Shown one piece after another: positions 38,030-47,993 of a stretch of DNA of 64,000 nt. Position numbers and translations under genes: made by a program. The stretch comes from Nocardioides sp. Kera G14 (GTDB taxonomy: Bacteria > Actinomycetota > Actinomycetes > Propionibacteriales > Nocardioidaceae). Numbering within the stretch: position 1 is the stretch's first letter; the number at the start of each line of letters is the position of its first letter. The notes beneath the pieces are model-generated. The model did not search any database and was not told the DNA's origin. It saw only the letters and a program-made list of their open reading frames with translations. The DNA lies in the NCBI RefSeq assembly GCF_020715565.1, contig NZ_CP085839.1:2170001-2234000 (forward strand), given 5' to 3'.

Positions 38030-39352
38030 TCACTCAGCCGGCAGGTGAACAGGAACGACCAGGTCACCCACGATGAGGACGACTCCCATGACGAGCATCC
38101 CTGCGGCCACGACGTACGCGATGGGGAGCAGCTTGGCGGCATCGACGAAACCCGGGTCGGGGCGACGTGCGAGGCGAGCGAATCCCCGGCGGACGCCCTC
38201 CCACAGCGCGGAGGCGATGTGGCCGCCGTCGAGCGGGAGCAGCGGGATGAAGTTGAAGAGCCCGATGAAGAGGTTGAAACCGCCCACGAGGGTGAGCAGG
38301 AAGACCAGCTTGTCGACGAGCGGGAAGCCCTTCTCGGCGACGGTCTCGCCGGCCATCCGGCCGCCGCCGACGATCGAGACGGGCGAGTCCACGGCCCGCG
38401 GCTCGACGCCGACGATCGCCTTGGCGACGCCCCACACCTTGCTCGGAAGGTGGACGAAGGAGGTGACGGAGGCCTTGGTCATCCCCCACATCTGCTTGAT
38501 CGTGAAGATCGGCCCCCCGTGGGTGACCCTGATGTGCGAGGCGGGCGTGACGCCGAGGAAGCCGACCTGGCGCAGGGTCTCGTCGGTCTCGGACGTCGGG
38601 CGGGCTTCGACCGTCGTGTTGGTGCGGGCCGTCATGGCCTGGCCGTCGCGAAGGAAGCCGATCGTCGCGGCGCCGTCGGCATTGGCCCGCACCGCGGCCT
38701 TCAGGTCGGCCCACGAGGTCACCGGTGAGCCGTTGAACGAGGTGATCTCGTCACCGGGAAGCAGCCCGGCGATGGCCGCGGGTGACTTGGGATCGCTGGC
38801 TCGGCAGTCGGTGCGCTGCTCGGCGTAGGGGACGACGCACTGCGTGACCTCGGCCATGACCGGTCGGCCGGCGTTCGGAACCTGCTCGCGGACCCCGTAC
38901 GCACCGAAGATGAGGAGGTAGCAGACGAACGCGATGAGGATGTTCACCGTCGGTCCGCCGGCCATGACGATGACCTTCTTCCACCACGGCAGCTTGTAGA
39001 AGAGCCGGCCCTCGTCCTCCGGCGTCACGAGGTCCCACTCGGCCTTGCGCGCGTCGTGGATCAGCTGGGTGAACATGCCGGTATTGGAATCGCGCTGCTC
39101 GCCCTTCGGTCCGGGCGGGAGCATGCCGATGATCTTCACGTAGCCGCCGAGCGGGATCGCCTTGATCCCGACCTCGGTCTCGCCGCGCTGGCGCGACCAC
39201 AGCGTGGGGCCGAAGCCGATGAAGTACTGCGTGACCTTGCCGCCGAAGCGCTTGGCCGGGATCAGGTGGCCGAGCTCGTGCAGGCCGATGGAGGCCAGGA
39301 TCGCGGCGAAGAAGGCGACGATCCCGACGGTGTAGAGGAGGGCGGCGGTCAC
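38030..39352 (-). CDS. rip1: Site-2 metalloprotease (M50, RseP/Rip1 type)
   Basis: 440 aa. HELGH zinc motif at residues 25-29 in the first membrane helix, PDZ domain ([28 protein letters not shown]) near 195-230, later membrane helices and the second zinc motif [15 protein letters not shown]. Cleaves anti-sigma factors and other membrane proteins inside the membrane. Gene order dxr-rip1-ispG is that of mycobacteria. GTG 39352 overlaps the dxr TGA (GTGA). Confidence 0.93.
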   Translation of the reverse strand: MTAALLYTVGIVAFFAAILASIGLHELGHLIPAKRFGGKVTQYFIGFGPTLWSRQRGETEVGIKAIPLGGYVKIIGMLPPGPKGEQRDSNTGMFTQLIHDARKAEWDLVTPEDEGRLFYKLPWWKKVIVMAGGPTVNILIAFVCYLLIFGAYGVREQVPNAGRPVMAEVTQCVVPYAEQRTDCRASDPKSPAAIAGLLPGDEITSFNGSPVTSWADLKAAVRANADGAATIGFLRDGQAMTARTNTTVEARPTSETDETLRQVGFLGVTPASHIRVTHGGPIFTIKQMWGMTKASVTSFVHLPSKVWGVAKAIVGVEPRAVDSPVSIVGGGRMAGETVAEKGFPLVDKLVFLLTLVGGFNLFIGLFNFIPLLPLDGGHIASALWEGVRRGFARLARRPDPGFVDAAKLLPIAYVVAAGMLVMGVVLIVGDLVVPVHLPAE

Positions 39353-40449
39353 TTATGTCCGATCAGTGCGGCGGCGGTCTCGCGGGCCCAGGCGTCCGCG
39401 TCGAGGATGTCGTCCACGGTCAGGGCCGTCTCCGAGCGTACGTCGACAGCCTGAGCGATCACTGAGCCGACCGTGTCCACGATGCCCGTGAACGGCAGCC
39501 TTCCGGTGCGGAAGGCATCGACGGCGACCTCGTTGGCCGCGTTGTAGACCGCCGGCACCGTGCCGCCACGCTCCCCCGCCTGTCGTGCGAGGGAGACTGC
39601 CGGGAAGGCCTCGTCGTCGAGGGGGAAGAACTCCCAGGTGTTGGACTGCGTCCAGTCCACCGCCGGCGCGGCCCGCGGGACCCGCTCGGGCCAGTCCATG
39701 CCCAGCGCGATCGGGATCAGCATGGTCGGCGGGCTCGCCTGGGCGATGGTGGAGCCGTCGATGAACTCGACCATCGAGTGCACGACGGACGTCGGGTGGA
39801 CGACGACCGAGATCCGGTCGAACGGGATCCCGAAGAGCAGGTGCGCCTCGATCACCTCGAGCCCCTTGTTGACGAGCGTCGCGGAATTGATCGTGATGAC
39901 CGGACCCATCGCCCAGGTGGGGTGGTTGAGCGCCTCCTCCACCGTCACCGTCGCCAGGGACGCGCGGGATCGGCCGCGGAAGGGTCCACCGCTCGCGGTG
40001 AGCACCAGTCGGCGTACCTCGTCGGGAGCGCCGGAGCGGAGGCACTGCGCGATGGCGGAGTGCTCGGAGTCGACGGGCACGATCTGGCCGGGCTTGGCCC
40101 GGTCGAGGACAAGTGGGCCGCCCATGATGAGCGATTCCTTGTTGGCCAGCGCGAGCGTGGTGCCGGCGTCGAGGGCGGCCAGTGTCGGCCGCAGCCCCAC
40201 CGCGCCCGTGATCCCGTTGAGCACCACGTCGCACGACATGGAGGCGGCCTCGATCGACGCCTGCTCACCCAGTCCGGCGAAGGCCGGCGCGAACTCGCGT
40301 ACCTGCGCCTCGAAGAGCTCCCGGTTGGAGCCGCCCGCCGTCAGCCCGACCACGCGGAAGCGGGCCGGGTTGGCCCGGACCAGATCGAGCGCCTGGGTGC
40401 CGATCGAGCCGGTCGAGCCGAGGATGACCACATCACGGGGGGCACGCAT
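39349..40449 (-). CDS. dxr: 1-Deoxy-D-xylulose 5-phosphate reductoisomerase
   Basis: 366 aa. NADPH site [27 protein letters not shown], metal and substrate region [21 protein letters not shown], and [29 protein letters not shown]. First committed MEP pathway step. The frame is open far upstream but ATG 40449 begins directly at the Rossmann strand. Only 18 bp separate this ATG from the gabT ATG on the other strand. Confidence 0.97.
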   Translation of the reverse strand: MRAPRDVVILGSTGSIGTQALDLVRANPARFRVVGLTAGGSNRELFEAQVREFAPAFAGLGEQASIEAASMSCDVVLNGITGAVGLRPTLAALDAGTTLALANKESLIMGGPLVLDRAKPGQIVPVDSEHSAIAQCLRSGAPDEVRRLVLTASGGPFRGRSRASLATVTVEEALNHPTWAMGPVITINSATLVNKGLEVIEAHLLFGIPFDRISVVVHPTSVVHSMVEFIDGSTIAQASPPTMLIPIALGMDWPERVPRAAPAVDWTQSNTWEFFPLDDEAFPAVSLARQAGERGGTVPAVYNAANEVAVDAFRTGRLPFTGIVDTVGSVIAQAVDVRSETALTVDDILDADAWARETAAALIGHK

Positions 40450-40467
40450 GGCGATATTGTTTCCCAC
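40450..40467. promoter_or_regulatory. 18-bp divergent intergenic with overlapping -10 elements (dxr / gabT)
   Basis: On the plus strand TATTGT (40455-40460) is 7 nt before the gabT ATG. On the minus strand AACAAT (40456-40461) is 6 nt before the dxr ATG. The two hexamers share five base pairs. Confidence 0.6.
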
Positions 40468-41799
40468 ATGAGCGGTGGCCCCACGATTCCCCAGAAGCGC
40501 AACCTCGTCACGGCCATCCCCGGCCCCCTGTCCCAGGAACGACTGGACCGCAAGAAGGCGTTCGTCGCCGACGGTGTCGGCACCACGCTGCCGGTCTTCA
40601 TCGAGGCGGCCGGTGGCGGCATCCTCGTCGACGTCGACGGCAACTCCCTGATCGACCTCGGCTCCGGCATCGCCGTCACGACGGTCGGCAACAGCGCCGA
40701 GAAGGTCGTCGCCCGCGCGAGCGAGCAGCTCGCCGCGTTCACGCACACCTGCTTCACGGTGACGCCGTACGACGGCTATGTCGACGTTGCGGCGAAGTTG
40801 GCCGAGCTCACGCCGGGTGACCACGCCAAGAAGTCCGCACTCTTCAACTCCGGCGCCGAGGCCGTCGAGAACGCGATCAAGATCGCCCGCCACGCGACCG
40901 GCCGCAACGCCGTGGTCGTCTTCGACCACGCCTACCACGGCCGCACCAACCTCACGATGGCGATGACGGCGAAGAACATGCCGTACAAGGACGGCTTCGG
41001 TCCGTTCGCCGGCGACGTCTACCGCGTCCCGATGTCCTATCCGCTGCGCGACGGCCTCTCCGGCGCCGACGCCGCCGCCCGCGCGATCGACATGATCCAC
41101 GCGCAGGTGGGCGAGACCCGCGTGGCCGCGATCGTCATCGAGCCGATCCAGGGCGAGGGCGGTTTCGTCGTCCCGGCGCCCGGCTTCCTGCCGGCGCTCG
41201 CCGCCTATGCCCGCGAGAACGGGATCGTCTTCATCGCCGACGAGATCCAGTCGGGCTTCGTCCGCACCGGTGACTGGTTCGCCGTGGACCACGAGGGCGT
41301 CGTCCCCGACATGGTCACCACCGCCAAGGGCATCGCCGGTGGACTTCCGCTGTCCGCAGTGACCGGTCGGGCCGAGCTCATGGACTCCGTCCACGCCGGC
41401 GGCCTCGGCGGCACGTACGGCGGCAACCCGGTCGCGTGCGCCGCCGCACTCGGTGCGATCGAGGAGATGGAGACCCACGACCTCGCTGCCCGCGCACGCG
41501 CGATCGGTGACCTGATGCAGCGGCGGCTCGAGGCGATCAAGGCCGAGCACCCGACCGTCGCCGAGGTCCGGGGCCGCGGCGCGATGAAGGCCATCGAGAT
41601 CACCAAGGCCGGCACGCTGGAGCCCGACCCGTTGCGGACGAACGCCGTGGCGGCGTACTGCCACCAGAACGGCATCATGGTCCTCACCGCCGGTACGTGG
41701 GGCAACGTCTTCCGTTTCCTGCCGCCGCTGTCGATCAGCGACGAGCTGCTCGAGGAGGCCTTCGACGTCGTCGCCGAGGCCTTCGCCGCGACGGCTTAG
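40468..41799 (+). CDS. gabT: 4-Aminobutyrate--2-oxoglutarate transaminase
   Basis: 443 aa class III PLP aminotransferase. [63 protein letters not shown], and the PLP lysine in [18 protein letters not shown]. The overall pattern ([23 protein letters not shown]) matches actinobacterial GabT. It converts GABA to succinic semialdehyde. The polyamine module at 46-55 kb would produce GABA. No gabD is seen adjacent. Confidence 0.93.
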   Translation: MSGGPTIPQKRNLVTAIPGPLSQERLDRKKAFVADGVGTTLPVFIEAAGGGILVDVDGNSLIDLGSGIAVTTVGNSAEKVVARASEQLAAFTHTCFTVTPYDGYVDVAAKLAELTPGDHAKKSALFNSGAEAVENAIKIARHATGRNAVVVFDHAYHGRTNLTMAMTAKNMPYKDGFGPFAGDVYRVPMSYPLRDGLSGADAAARAIDMIHAQVGETRVAAIVIEPIQGEGGFVVPAPGFLPALAAYARENGIVFIADEIQSGFVRTGDWFAVDHEGVVPDMVTTAKGIAGGLPLSAVTGRAELMDSVHAGGLGGTYGGNPVACAAALGAIEEMETHDLAARARAIGDLMQRRLEAIKAEHPTVAEVRGRGAMKAIEITKAGTLEPDPLRTNAVAAYCHQNGIMVLTAGTWGNVFRFLPPLSISDELLEEAFDVVAEAFAATA

Positions 41800-41817
41800 A
41801 CGCCAGACCGAACGCGA

Positions 41818-41851
41818 CACGGGCGGCCCCGCCGAAGCGGTGCCGCCCGTG
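41818..41851. terminator. Bidirectional hairpin between gabT and the secreted repeat protein
   Basis: Outer 10-bp stem (41818-41827 with 41842-41851) and inner CCGC CGAA GCGG, separated by one C/T mismatch: a nearly continuous 14-bp stem with a CGAA tetraloop. Confidence 0.75.
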
Positions 41852-41873
41852 CCTCCCCCTGATCGAGGAGTCC

Positions 41874-44591
41874 CTACGCCTTGATCTTCACCTTCTTCGT
41901 GACCGACGTCGAGGTGACGGCCGTCGAGCGGTCGAAGGTGACCTTGAGGGTCCGCTTGCCCTTGCGCAGCTTCGTCAGCGTGACGACGATCCGGCCGTTG
42001 TGCGCGAGCGCGACCTTGCTGCGGCCTCCGACGCGGACCGTCAGCCAGCCGGTGAAGGCGCGGACGCCCGACGCGGACAGCGTGACGGTGACGCGGAGCT
42101 TGCGGTGCTTGAGCGCCTTCGTGGCCACCCCGATGACGGCCTTCGGGTGAGCAGCGGGCGTGGTCTTCGGCGGGACCACAACAGCTGGCGCGACTGCGGC
42201 GGAGGCCGACGAGGTCACTGCGGAGCCGGTGTACCCGAGACGTGACGGGGTCACGTCGACGGTCACCGTCTTGCCGAGGTCGGCCGGCCGGACGACGTAC
42301 GTGCTGCTGGTGGCGCCGGAGACGGCGGTGCCGCCGACCTTCCACTGGAAGCGCCACGTGGTCGGCTGCGGGTCCCAGGTGCCGATGCCGGCGACAAGGG
42401 TCTCGCCTACCCGGGCGGTGCCCGTGACCGTGGGTGCCGTGAGGTTGGCGATCACCGGCACGGGAACAGCCGCGGTGACCGCGGTCAGGGCGGAACCGGT
42501 GAGGCCGGTGGTGCCGTCGGTGAACCAGACCTTGACCGACAGCTTGTTGCCGCCCTCGGCGAGGCTCACGACGTGCCGCGGACCGTTGGCCCACGCGAGC
42601 GGGACGCCGTCGGAGAGCCACTGGTACTGGGCCGTGCCCGTGCTGCTCCACGTGCCCGGGTTGACGGTGAGGAGCGAGCCGACCGCCGGGGTGCCGGTGA
42701 TGGTCGGGAGGGCCGAGTTGGTCGGCGACGAGTCGCCGCCACTGCCCGTCAAGCCGCCCAGGAGGTCGTCGAGGGGCGAGTCGGACGTTTCCGTGGGGCA
42801 GATCGGGAGCAGGCCGCAGACGACACCGGTGATGGGATCGGTCCCGCCACTGGTGGTCCCGCCGCCCGTGAGGCCGTCGAGCAGGCCGGCCGGGATCTTC
42901 GACGTGCTGGCCGAGGTGGCGGTGCCGCTCGCGAGGCCGGTCTTGCCGACGGTCACGGTGACGGAGATCTGCTTGCCTGCCTGGTCCGAGCCCGGCGTGA
43001 AGGTCGAACTGGTGGCGCCGGTGATCGCGACCCCATCAGCCTTCCACTGGTAGGCCGGAGACGTGGCCCCGCCAGGTAGCCACGCCCCCGGGTCTGCGGT
43101 GAGAGTGCTGCCCTGCGCGGTGTTGCCCGAGATGGTCGGCCTGACCGTGTTGGTCACGGCCGTCAGGGCGGCGGGCTGGGGAGCAATCTCGATGTCGACG
43201 TTCGACATGGTGCCGCCGGCCGTGACGGGCACAGCCTGGGCGGTGACGCTCGAGGGAGCGTTCGGGTACAGCGCAGTGTGGCCCGCGCTGTCGGAGGCCT
43301 CGATCAGCCATGAGCCTGCACTGAGGCTGAAGCTGAAGGCCGAGTCAGAGCCCGTGGTCAGGTTCGACGCCGGGGTCACGCGCAGGTAGGTCACCGACGG
43401 CACACCGTTGTCGATCGAGCTGACGTACGGCGCGATCGCGGTCAGGCTGGCGTCGACCGGAGTGGAGGCGAAGGTGACGTGGCCCGACACGGTGCCGGGG
43501 GCGGGCAGGATGAGGTTGGCGGTCTTCGTGGTGCCCGGGCCCACGGTCAGCGTGGTGGCGCCGTCGAGGCCGCGGGCCGCCGGGTAGAATGTCGGAGCGT
43601 CGTTGCCCGGGAAGAACGCGAGCCGGTAGTCGCCCTGCGGGACATCGGCGGTGTAGGTGCCGTTGGCGTAGGACGCGACGACAGCCGCGGTGCTCCAGGT
43701 CTCGTGGCGTGCGCCGCTGGCGGTGGTGGTCACCCGACGCGAGTAGAGCTGGACCGAGCCGCTGGCCGGGATCTGACCTGCGGCGGTGCGGACAGTGCCG
43801 TTGAGGGTCCCCGCCTGGGAGGTGGTCGCGCGGAGCACCGCCGTGCCGAGGTCGGTGGTGGTGCCGGCCGAGCCGGTGGTGGAGCTTGCCTGCGCGGAGT
43901 CGGTCGTGGTGCCGTCCGTCCCGACGGTCGAGCGCCAGGCAGTGCGGAAGCCGGTGGCGTCGATCCGGATCCGGTAGGCGGAGTTGAGCGGGGTCGTCGG
44001 CGGGGCGACCACGGACCACGAGCCGTTCGTGGCGGTCGTCGCGGTCGGGCCGTTGCCCCAGGTGCCGTCAGGGAAGCGGTACTCGACCGTGACGGTCCCG
44101 GCCGCGAGAGGGTTGCCGCCCGAGTCGGTCAGCTTGCCCTTGAACGTCGCCGGGCGGTGCAGCTTGGCGATGCCGAGGTCCTTGGTCTGGTTGGCGGTCG
44201 TGACCGCGCTGCTGGTGCCCTGGTCGATGAAGCCCGCGTCGGGGTCGTACTGGTCGGCGTACGCCGCGCCGACGTACTCGAACTTGTAGGTGCCCGGCGG
44301 TAGCTGGACCGCCCACTTGCCGTTGACGTCCGTGGTGTTGCTCGTGCTGTTGATCGGCGCGATCTCCGTCCAGTGTCGACCGGTGCCCGCGTCGGCGGAG
44401 AGCGCGAAGGCCTTGACCTTCACGCCGCTGATCGGCGTGGCGTTGTCATCGGTGACGGTGCCGGAGACGAAGACCGCGGGCGACGCCGCGGCATAGGACG
44501 GTGCGACGTAGGCCAGCATCGCGGCGAGGAGCACCGCGAGGGCCAGGCCGCGGAACGGCGTGCGCCATGTGGCGCGGTGAAGGTGCAGCAC
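41874..44591 (-). CDS. Large secreted protein with carboxypeptidase-regulatory-like and Ig-like repeats
   Basis: 905 aa. Signal peptide ([20 protein letters not shown]). The N-terminal half has several CNA-B/carboxypeptidase-regulatory-like beta domains ([44 protein letters not shown] split; [24 protein letters not shown]). The second half has three repeats of the actinobacterial Ig-like type ([56 protein letters not shown]) and a basic C-terminal beta domain. No anchor motif. Probably an extracellular adhesin or binding protein; function not known. A GTGA-N6-TCAC palindrome lies upstream. Confidence 0.75.
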   Translation of the reverse strand: MLHLHRATWRTPFRGLALAVLLAAMLAYVAPSYAAASPAVFVSGTVTDDNATPISGVKVKAFALSADAGTGRHWTEIAPINSTSNTTDVNGKWAVQLPPGTYKFEYVGAAYADQYDPDAGFIDQGTSSAVTTANQTKDLGIAKLHRPATFKGKLTDSGGNPLAAGTVTVEYRFPDGTWGNGPTATTATNGSWSVVAPPTTPLNSAYRIRIDATGFRTAWRSTVGTDGTTTDSAQASSTTGSAGTTTDLGTAVLRATTSQAGTLNGTVRTAAGQIPASGSVQLYSRRVTTTASGARHETWSTAAVVASYANGTYTADVPQGDYRLAFFPGNDAPTFYPAARGLDGATTLTVGPGTTKTANLILPAPGTVSGHVTFASTPVDASLTAIAPYVSSIDNGVPSVTYLRVTPASNLTTGSDSAFSFSLSAGSWLIEASDSAGHTALYPNAPSSVTAQAVPVTAGGTMSNVDIEIAPQPAALTAVTNTVRPTISGNTAQGSTLTADPGAWLPGGATSPAYQWKADGVAITGATSSTFTPGSDQAGKQISVTVTVGKTGLASGTATSASTSKIPAGLLDGLTGGGTTSGGTDPITGVVCGLLPICPTETSDSPLDDLLGGLTGSGGDSSPTNSALPTITGTPAVGSLLTVNPGTWSSTGTAQYQWLSDGVPLAWANGPRHVVSLAEGGNKLSVKVWFTDGTTGLTGSALTAVTAAVPVPVIANLTAPTVTGTARVGETLVAGIGTWDPQPTTWRFQWKVGGTAVSGATSSTYVVRPADLGKTVTVDVTPSRLGYTGSAVTSSASAAVAPAVVVPPKTTPAAHPKAVIGVATKALKHRKLRVTVTLSASGVRAFTGWLTVRVGGRSKVALAHNGRIVVTLTKLRKGKRTLKVTFDRSTAVTSTSVTKKVKIKA

Positions 44592-44632
44592 GGGTGGAAC
44601 CCCCTGGCGGAAGAGATGATTGCTCGTAGAAC

Positions 44633-44646
44633 GTGAGCCTGCTCAC
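44633..44646. promoter_or_regulatory. Palindrome GTGAGCCTGCTCAC, candidate CRP-family site
   Basis: Matches the core GTGA-N6-TCAC of CRP/GlxR-type sites and is a perfect palindrome with a 2-nt centre. 42 bp upstream of the secreted-protein GTG and about 130 bp upstream of the HNH gene. Confidence 0.45.
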
Positions 44647-44748
44647 CACCGTTACGGGCAATCGCACTTCCTGCTGCCAGCAAGCCAGTGTGGCAACAAA
44701 CGCCTGGCCCGTGTCTAGACCAGGAGAAATGTCTCGATCCTCTTGATT

Positions 44749-44764
44749 TCGAACACACGTTCGA
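44749..44764. promoter_or_regulatory. SOS box (LexA site) TCGAACACACGTTCGA
   Basis: Perfect TCGAAC-N4-GTTCGA, the actinobacterial/Bacillus-type LexA consensus. It abuts the -10 hexamer of the DUF222/HNH gene, where a bound repressor would block RNA polymerase. Confidence 0.85.
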
Positions 44765-44765
44765 G

Positions 44766-44771
44766 TAGGCT
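44766..44771 (+). promoter_or_regulatory. -10 hexamer TAGGCT for the HNH gene
   Basis: Six nt before ATG 44778 and one base after the SOS box. Confidence 0.6.
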
Positions 44772-44777
44772 GAGTGC

Positions 44778-46271
44778 ATGGCACTCTCGGCCCCTGCACA
44801 GCAGGCCCTGACAGCCCTCACCGGGCTCCAGGGCCTTGCCGGCGTGTGCTGGAGTGAGCTTCCTGAAGAGGATCTGCCGGCAGCCGCGGCGGCTCTCGCG
44901 CAGGCGAAGGCAGTCATCGAGGGTGCCCTCGTCGCGGTGGCCCACGAGCTCGAGCTCACCGACGCCGCGGCGAAGCACGGGTGGGCGAGCGCGAAGGACT
45001 TCCTCACCGCACAGCTCGGGGGCTACAAGGGCTCCGGCGGCGGACTGGTCCGGCTCGCCGAGCAGACCAAGCTCCTCCCCCGACTCCGCGAGGCACTCAG
45101 CGCCGGTGAGGTGTCGCTCTCCCAGGCACGGGTGATCGCCCAGTCCGTGGCGAAGCTCCCGCGACCTGCCGAGGATCTGCGGGCTGCGGCGGTCGAGGCG
45201 ATGCTGGCCCGCGCCGAGCAGTTCGACGCCACCGACCTGGAGAAGCAGTTCGACGACGTCCTCACCGAGATCGACTTTGATGACACCCTCCACGCCTACG
45301 ACCTCGACCTCCCCATCCGCGAACGAGCAGCCCACCAGGCAAGGTTCCTCTCTTTCTCCACCGACCGCTTCGGCGGCGTGAAGATCAAGGGCTACGGCTC
45401 GCCCGAGGAAGCCGAGCTCATCAAAGCCGTCCTCATGCCCCTCGCCGCACCCGTCACCACCGAACCCGGCGCCTGCGGCGGCGACCCCGCCCTCGTCGGG
45501 AAGCGCGACGCCGACGGCCACCGGCTCGAGCACGCCGGCGGCTGCCCCGACCCCGTCTGCGCCCACGACGGCCGTGACCCCCGCGACTCCGGCGCCCGGA
45601 TGTGGGACGCCCTCCTCGACGCCTGCACCCGCCTGCGCGCCACCGACTCCCTCCCCCACGCCCACGGAACCAATGCACGCATCTTCGTCACCACCGACCT
45701 CGACACCCTCCGCCAGCAACTCGCCGACCACGACGAGCAGGCACAACAACGCGCGGCCACCGAAGAAGCCGCCACCACCGCGGGGTTCCGCACGCCACCA
45801 CGAGGTGAGCGACCCGCCACCGCGCCAAAGACGGCCACCCTGGCCGACGGCATCCCCCTCTCCGCCACCGCCGTACGACGACTCGCGTGTGACGCGGAGA
45901 TCATCCCCGGCGTCCTCGGCACCAACGGCCAGATCCTCGACGTCGGCCGCGCCCACCGCCTCGTCACCACAGCGATCTGGCTCGCCCTCGTCCTGCGCGA
46001 CCGACACTGCGCCTTCCCCGGCTGCAACCGACTCCCGATCGCCTGCGACGCCCACCACATCGTCCATTGGGCCGACGGCGGTTCGACCAGCCTCGACAAC
46101 CTCATCCTGCTCTGCCGCAGGCACCACACCATGACCCACCACACCTCATGGACCGTGTCGATCGACCCCGAGACACGACAACCCGTCTGGCAACCGCCAC
46201 CCAGAGTCGACGATCGGGAGCGCTACACCTGGCTCCCACCCGGCAGCCGACCACTCCACCCCGCAGCCTGA
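44778..46271 (+). CDS. DUF222 / HNH endonuclease protein (13E12 repeat family)
   Basis: 497 aa. N-terminal DUF222 helical domain (about 20-330, including AVIEGALVAVAHELELTDAAAKHGW split and SLSQARVIAQSVAKLP) and a C-terminal HNH domain with zinc cysteines and catalytic histidines: DRHCAFPGCNRLPIACDAHHIVHW, GGSTSLDNLILLCRRHHTMTHH. The 13E12 family is multi-copy in many actinobacteria and several mycobacterial members are LexA-regulated. The SOS box here agrees. Biochemical target unknown. Its codons favour C-ending forms strongly; no flanking repeats were seen, so recent transposition is not shown. Confidence 0.9.
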   Translation: MALSAPAQQALTALTGLQGLAGVCWSELPEEDLPAAAAALAQAKAVIEGALVAVAHELELTDAAAKHGWASAKDFLTAQLGGYKGSGGGLVRLAEQTKLLPRLREALSAGEVSLSQARVIAQSVAKLPRPAEDLRAAAVEAMLARAEQFDATDLEKQFDDVLTEIDFDDTLHAYDLDLPIRERAAHQARFLSFSTDRFGGVKIKGYGSPEEAELIKAVLMPLAAPVTTEPGACGGDPALVGKRDADGHRLEHAGGCPDPVCAHDGRDPRDSGARMWDALLDACTRLRATDSLPHAHGTNARIFVTTDLDTLRQQLADHDEQAQQRAATEEAATTAGFRTPPRGERPATAPKTATLADGIPLSATAVRRLACDAEIIPGVLGTNGQILDVGRAHRLVTTAIWLALVLRDRHCAFPGCNRLPIACDAHHIVHWADGGSTSLDNLILLCRRHHTMTHHTSWTVSIDPETRQPVWQPPPRVDDRERYTWLPPGSRPLHPAA

Positions 46272-46335
46272 CGCCGGGATCGTCGCGGGCGTCCGGCCAC
46301 GTCGATGACGCCGACGCCGACGCCCGATCGGTCGA

Positions 46336-47133
46336 CTAACGCACGGGCTCGTCGGAGCCGCTGAGGCGCTGGGCGAGCCAGATCGGGATGATCGAGACGA
46401 CGATCAGGAAGGCCGCGACGACATTGACGACCGGGGCCTGGTTGGGCCGGAAGAGGTTGGAGAAGATCCAGATCGGCAGCGTCTGTTGATTCGCGCCCGC
46501 GGTGAAGGTGGTCACGACGATCTCGTCGAACGAGAGGGCGAAGGCGAGGAGACCACCAGCCAGCAATGCCGAACGCAGCAAGGGGAAAGTGACCAGCCGG
46601 AACGTCGTGAACGGCGAGGCACCCAGGTCGGCGGAGGCCTCCTGCAGCGAGCCCTGCAGACGGCGGAGGCGAGCCTGGACGTTGTTGAAGACGGTGACGA
46701 TGCAGAAGGTCGCGTGCGCGACGACGATGGTGAGGAAGCCCAGCCGGAGCCCGAAGACCGACTGGAACATGTTGTTCAGCGCGACACCGGTGACGATGCC
46801 CGGCAAGGCGATGGGCAGGATGATCAGCAGCGAGACGACGTTGCGGCCGAAGAACCGCTGCCGCTGCAGCCCGAAGGCGGCGAGGGTGCCGAGCACCAGC
46901 GAGATCGCGGTGGCGATCAGACCGACCTCGATCGAGACGGCCAGCGCATGCTTGGCACCCGACGAATGCGCCGCGTGGTCCCACCAGGTCAGCGTGTAAC
47001 CGGTCGGTGGCCAGGCGAACGTCTTGGAGACGTTGAACGAGTTGAGCACCACGAGCAGCAGCGGCGCGTAGACGACGGCCAGCACCACCGCGGTCGCGGC
47101 GCCGAGGATGGCCTTGAGGCGACGAGAGAGCAT
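46336..47133 (-). CDS. ABC transporter permease, PotC type (spermidine/putrescine family)
   Basis: 265 aa, six membrane helices. The EAA loop EASADLGASPFTTFRLVTFPLLRSALLAG is the site that contacts the ATPase; ALSFDEIVVTTFTAG is typical of PotC. Imports polyamines or related compounds with the three genes upstream. ATG 47133 shares one base with the PotB-type stop (TGATG), so translation is coupled. Last gene of the minus-strand operon that begins at 53337 or 51664. Confidence 0.9.
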   Translation of the reverse strand: MLSRRLKAILGAATAVVLAVVYAPLLLVVLNSFNVSKTFAWPPTGYTLTWWDHAAHSSGAKHALAVSIEVGLIATAISLVLGTLAAFGLQRQRFFGRNVVSLLIILPIALPGIVTGVALNNMFQSVFGLRLGFLTIVVAHATFCIVTVFNNVQARLRRLQGSLQEASADLGASPFTTFRLVTFPLLRSALLAGGLLAFALSFDEIVVTTFTAGANQQTLPIWIFSNLFRPNQAPVVNVVAAFLIVVSIIPIWLAQRLSGSDEPVR

Positions 47134-47981
47134 CAGAGGTTCTCCAGAGCGCCGGTGCGACGGACGGCCCACAGGTAGACGAGCATCACGACGACCGGCA
47201 CGAAGGCCAACGCTGCGGCGAACGGCAGGTCGTTCGCCGTACCGACGGACTGATAGACGACACCACCCAGCACCTGGGTCGGGCCGCCCACGATCTTCAC
47301 GGCCACGTAGTCACCCAGCGACAGCGAGAAGGTGAAGATCGAGCCGGCGACGAGCGACGGGAAGACCGATGGGACGATCACGCGACGGAGGGTGGTTCCG
47401 AACGAGGCGCCCAGATCCGCCGAGGCCTCAAGCAGGGAGGCCGGAAGGCGCTGGAAGCCGGCGTACACGGGAAGGATCATGAAGGGCAGCCAGAGGTACG
47501 CGAGTGTGATCACCAGCCCCGTGAGCCCGTAGCCGAGGTGGATGCCGAGCGAGGCGAGCGGTCCCTCGTGGGAGAGCATCGCCCGCCAGGCGTAGGCCTT
47601 GACCAGGTACGAGGCCCACAAGGGCATCAGCACCGCGATCACCAGGATCCGCTGCCACCGGGCAGAGGCGACCTTGGCCATGAAGAACGCGATCGGCAGC
47701 GCCAGTACGGCGTCGATGATCGTCACCACGACGGCGATGCCGACCGTGCGGAGGGCGACGGTCCGATACACGCCGTTGGTCAGCAGTGAGTTCAGGTTGT
47801 CGAGGGTGAAGGTGCGGACGACCGCGCCCGTGAACTCGTCGACCGACCAGAAGGCCGTCAGGAGCAGGGCAGCCAGGGCCCCGAGGTAGGCGACACCGAG
47901 CCACAGCATCGGTGGCGTGAGGAAGGCCAGCGTCGACCAACCCGCCGCGCGACTCCTCGGGGACCCTGACTGATTGCTCAT
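47133..47981 (-). CDS. ABC transporter permease, PotB type
   Basis: 282 aa, six membrane helices starting WSTLAFLTPPMLWLGVAYLG. EAA loop EASADLGASFGTTLRRVIVPSVFPSLVAGSIF and LSLGDYVAVKIVGG fit the PotB/HI family. Partner of the PotC-type permease. Starts 12 nt after the binding-protein stop. Confidence 0.9.
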   Translation of the reverse strand: MSNQSGSPRSRAAGWSTLAFLTPPMLWLGVAYLGALAALLLTAFWSVDEFTGAVVRTFTLDNLNSLLTNGVYRTVALRTVGIAVVVTIIDAVLALPIAFFMAKVASARWQRILVIAVLMPLWASYLVKAYAWRAMLSHEGPLASLGIHLGYGLTGLVITLAYLWLPFMILPVYAGFQRLPASLLEASADLGASFGTTLRRVIVPSVFPSLVAGSIFTFSLSLGDYVAVKIVGGPTQVLGGVVYQSVGTANDLPFAAALAFVPVVVMLVYLWAVRRTGALENL

Positions 47982-47993
47982 GCGTGTCTCGGA

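Noticed and set aside
40450..42651. Upstream extension of dxr to 1100 aa
   Set aside because: It lies antisense to gabT. The dxr N-terminal NADPH motif begins right after ATG 40449.
44778..46271. DUF222/HNH gene as part of a restriction-modification system or recent mobile insertion
   Set aside because: No methyltransferase or specificity gene, no terminal repeats and no target duplication were seen nearby.
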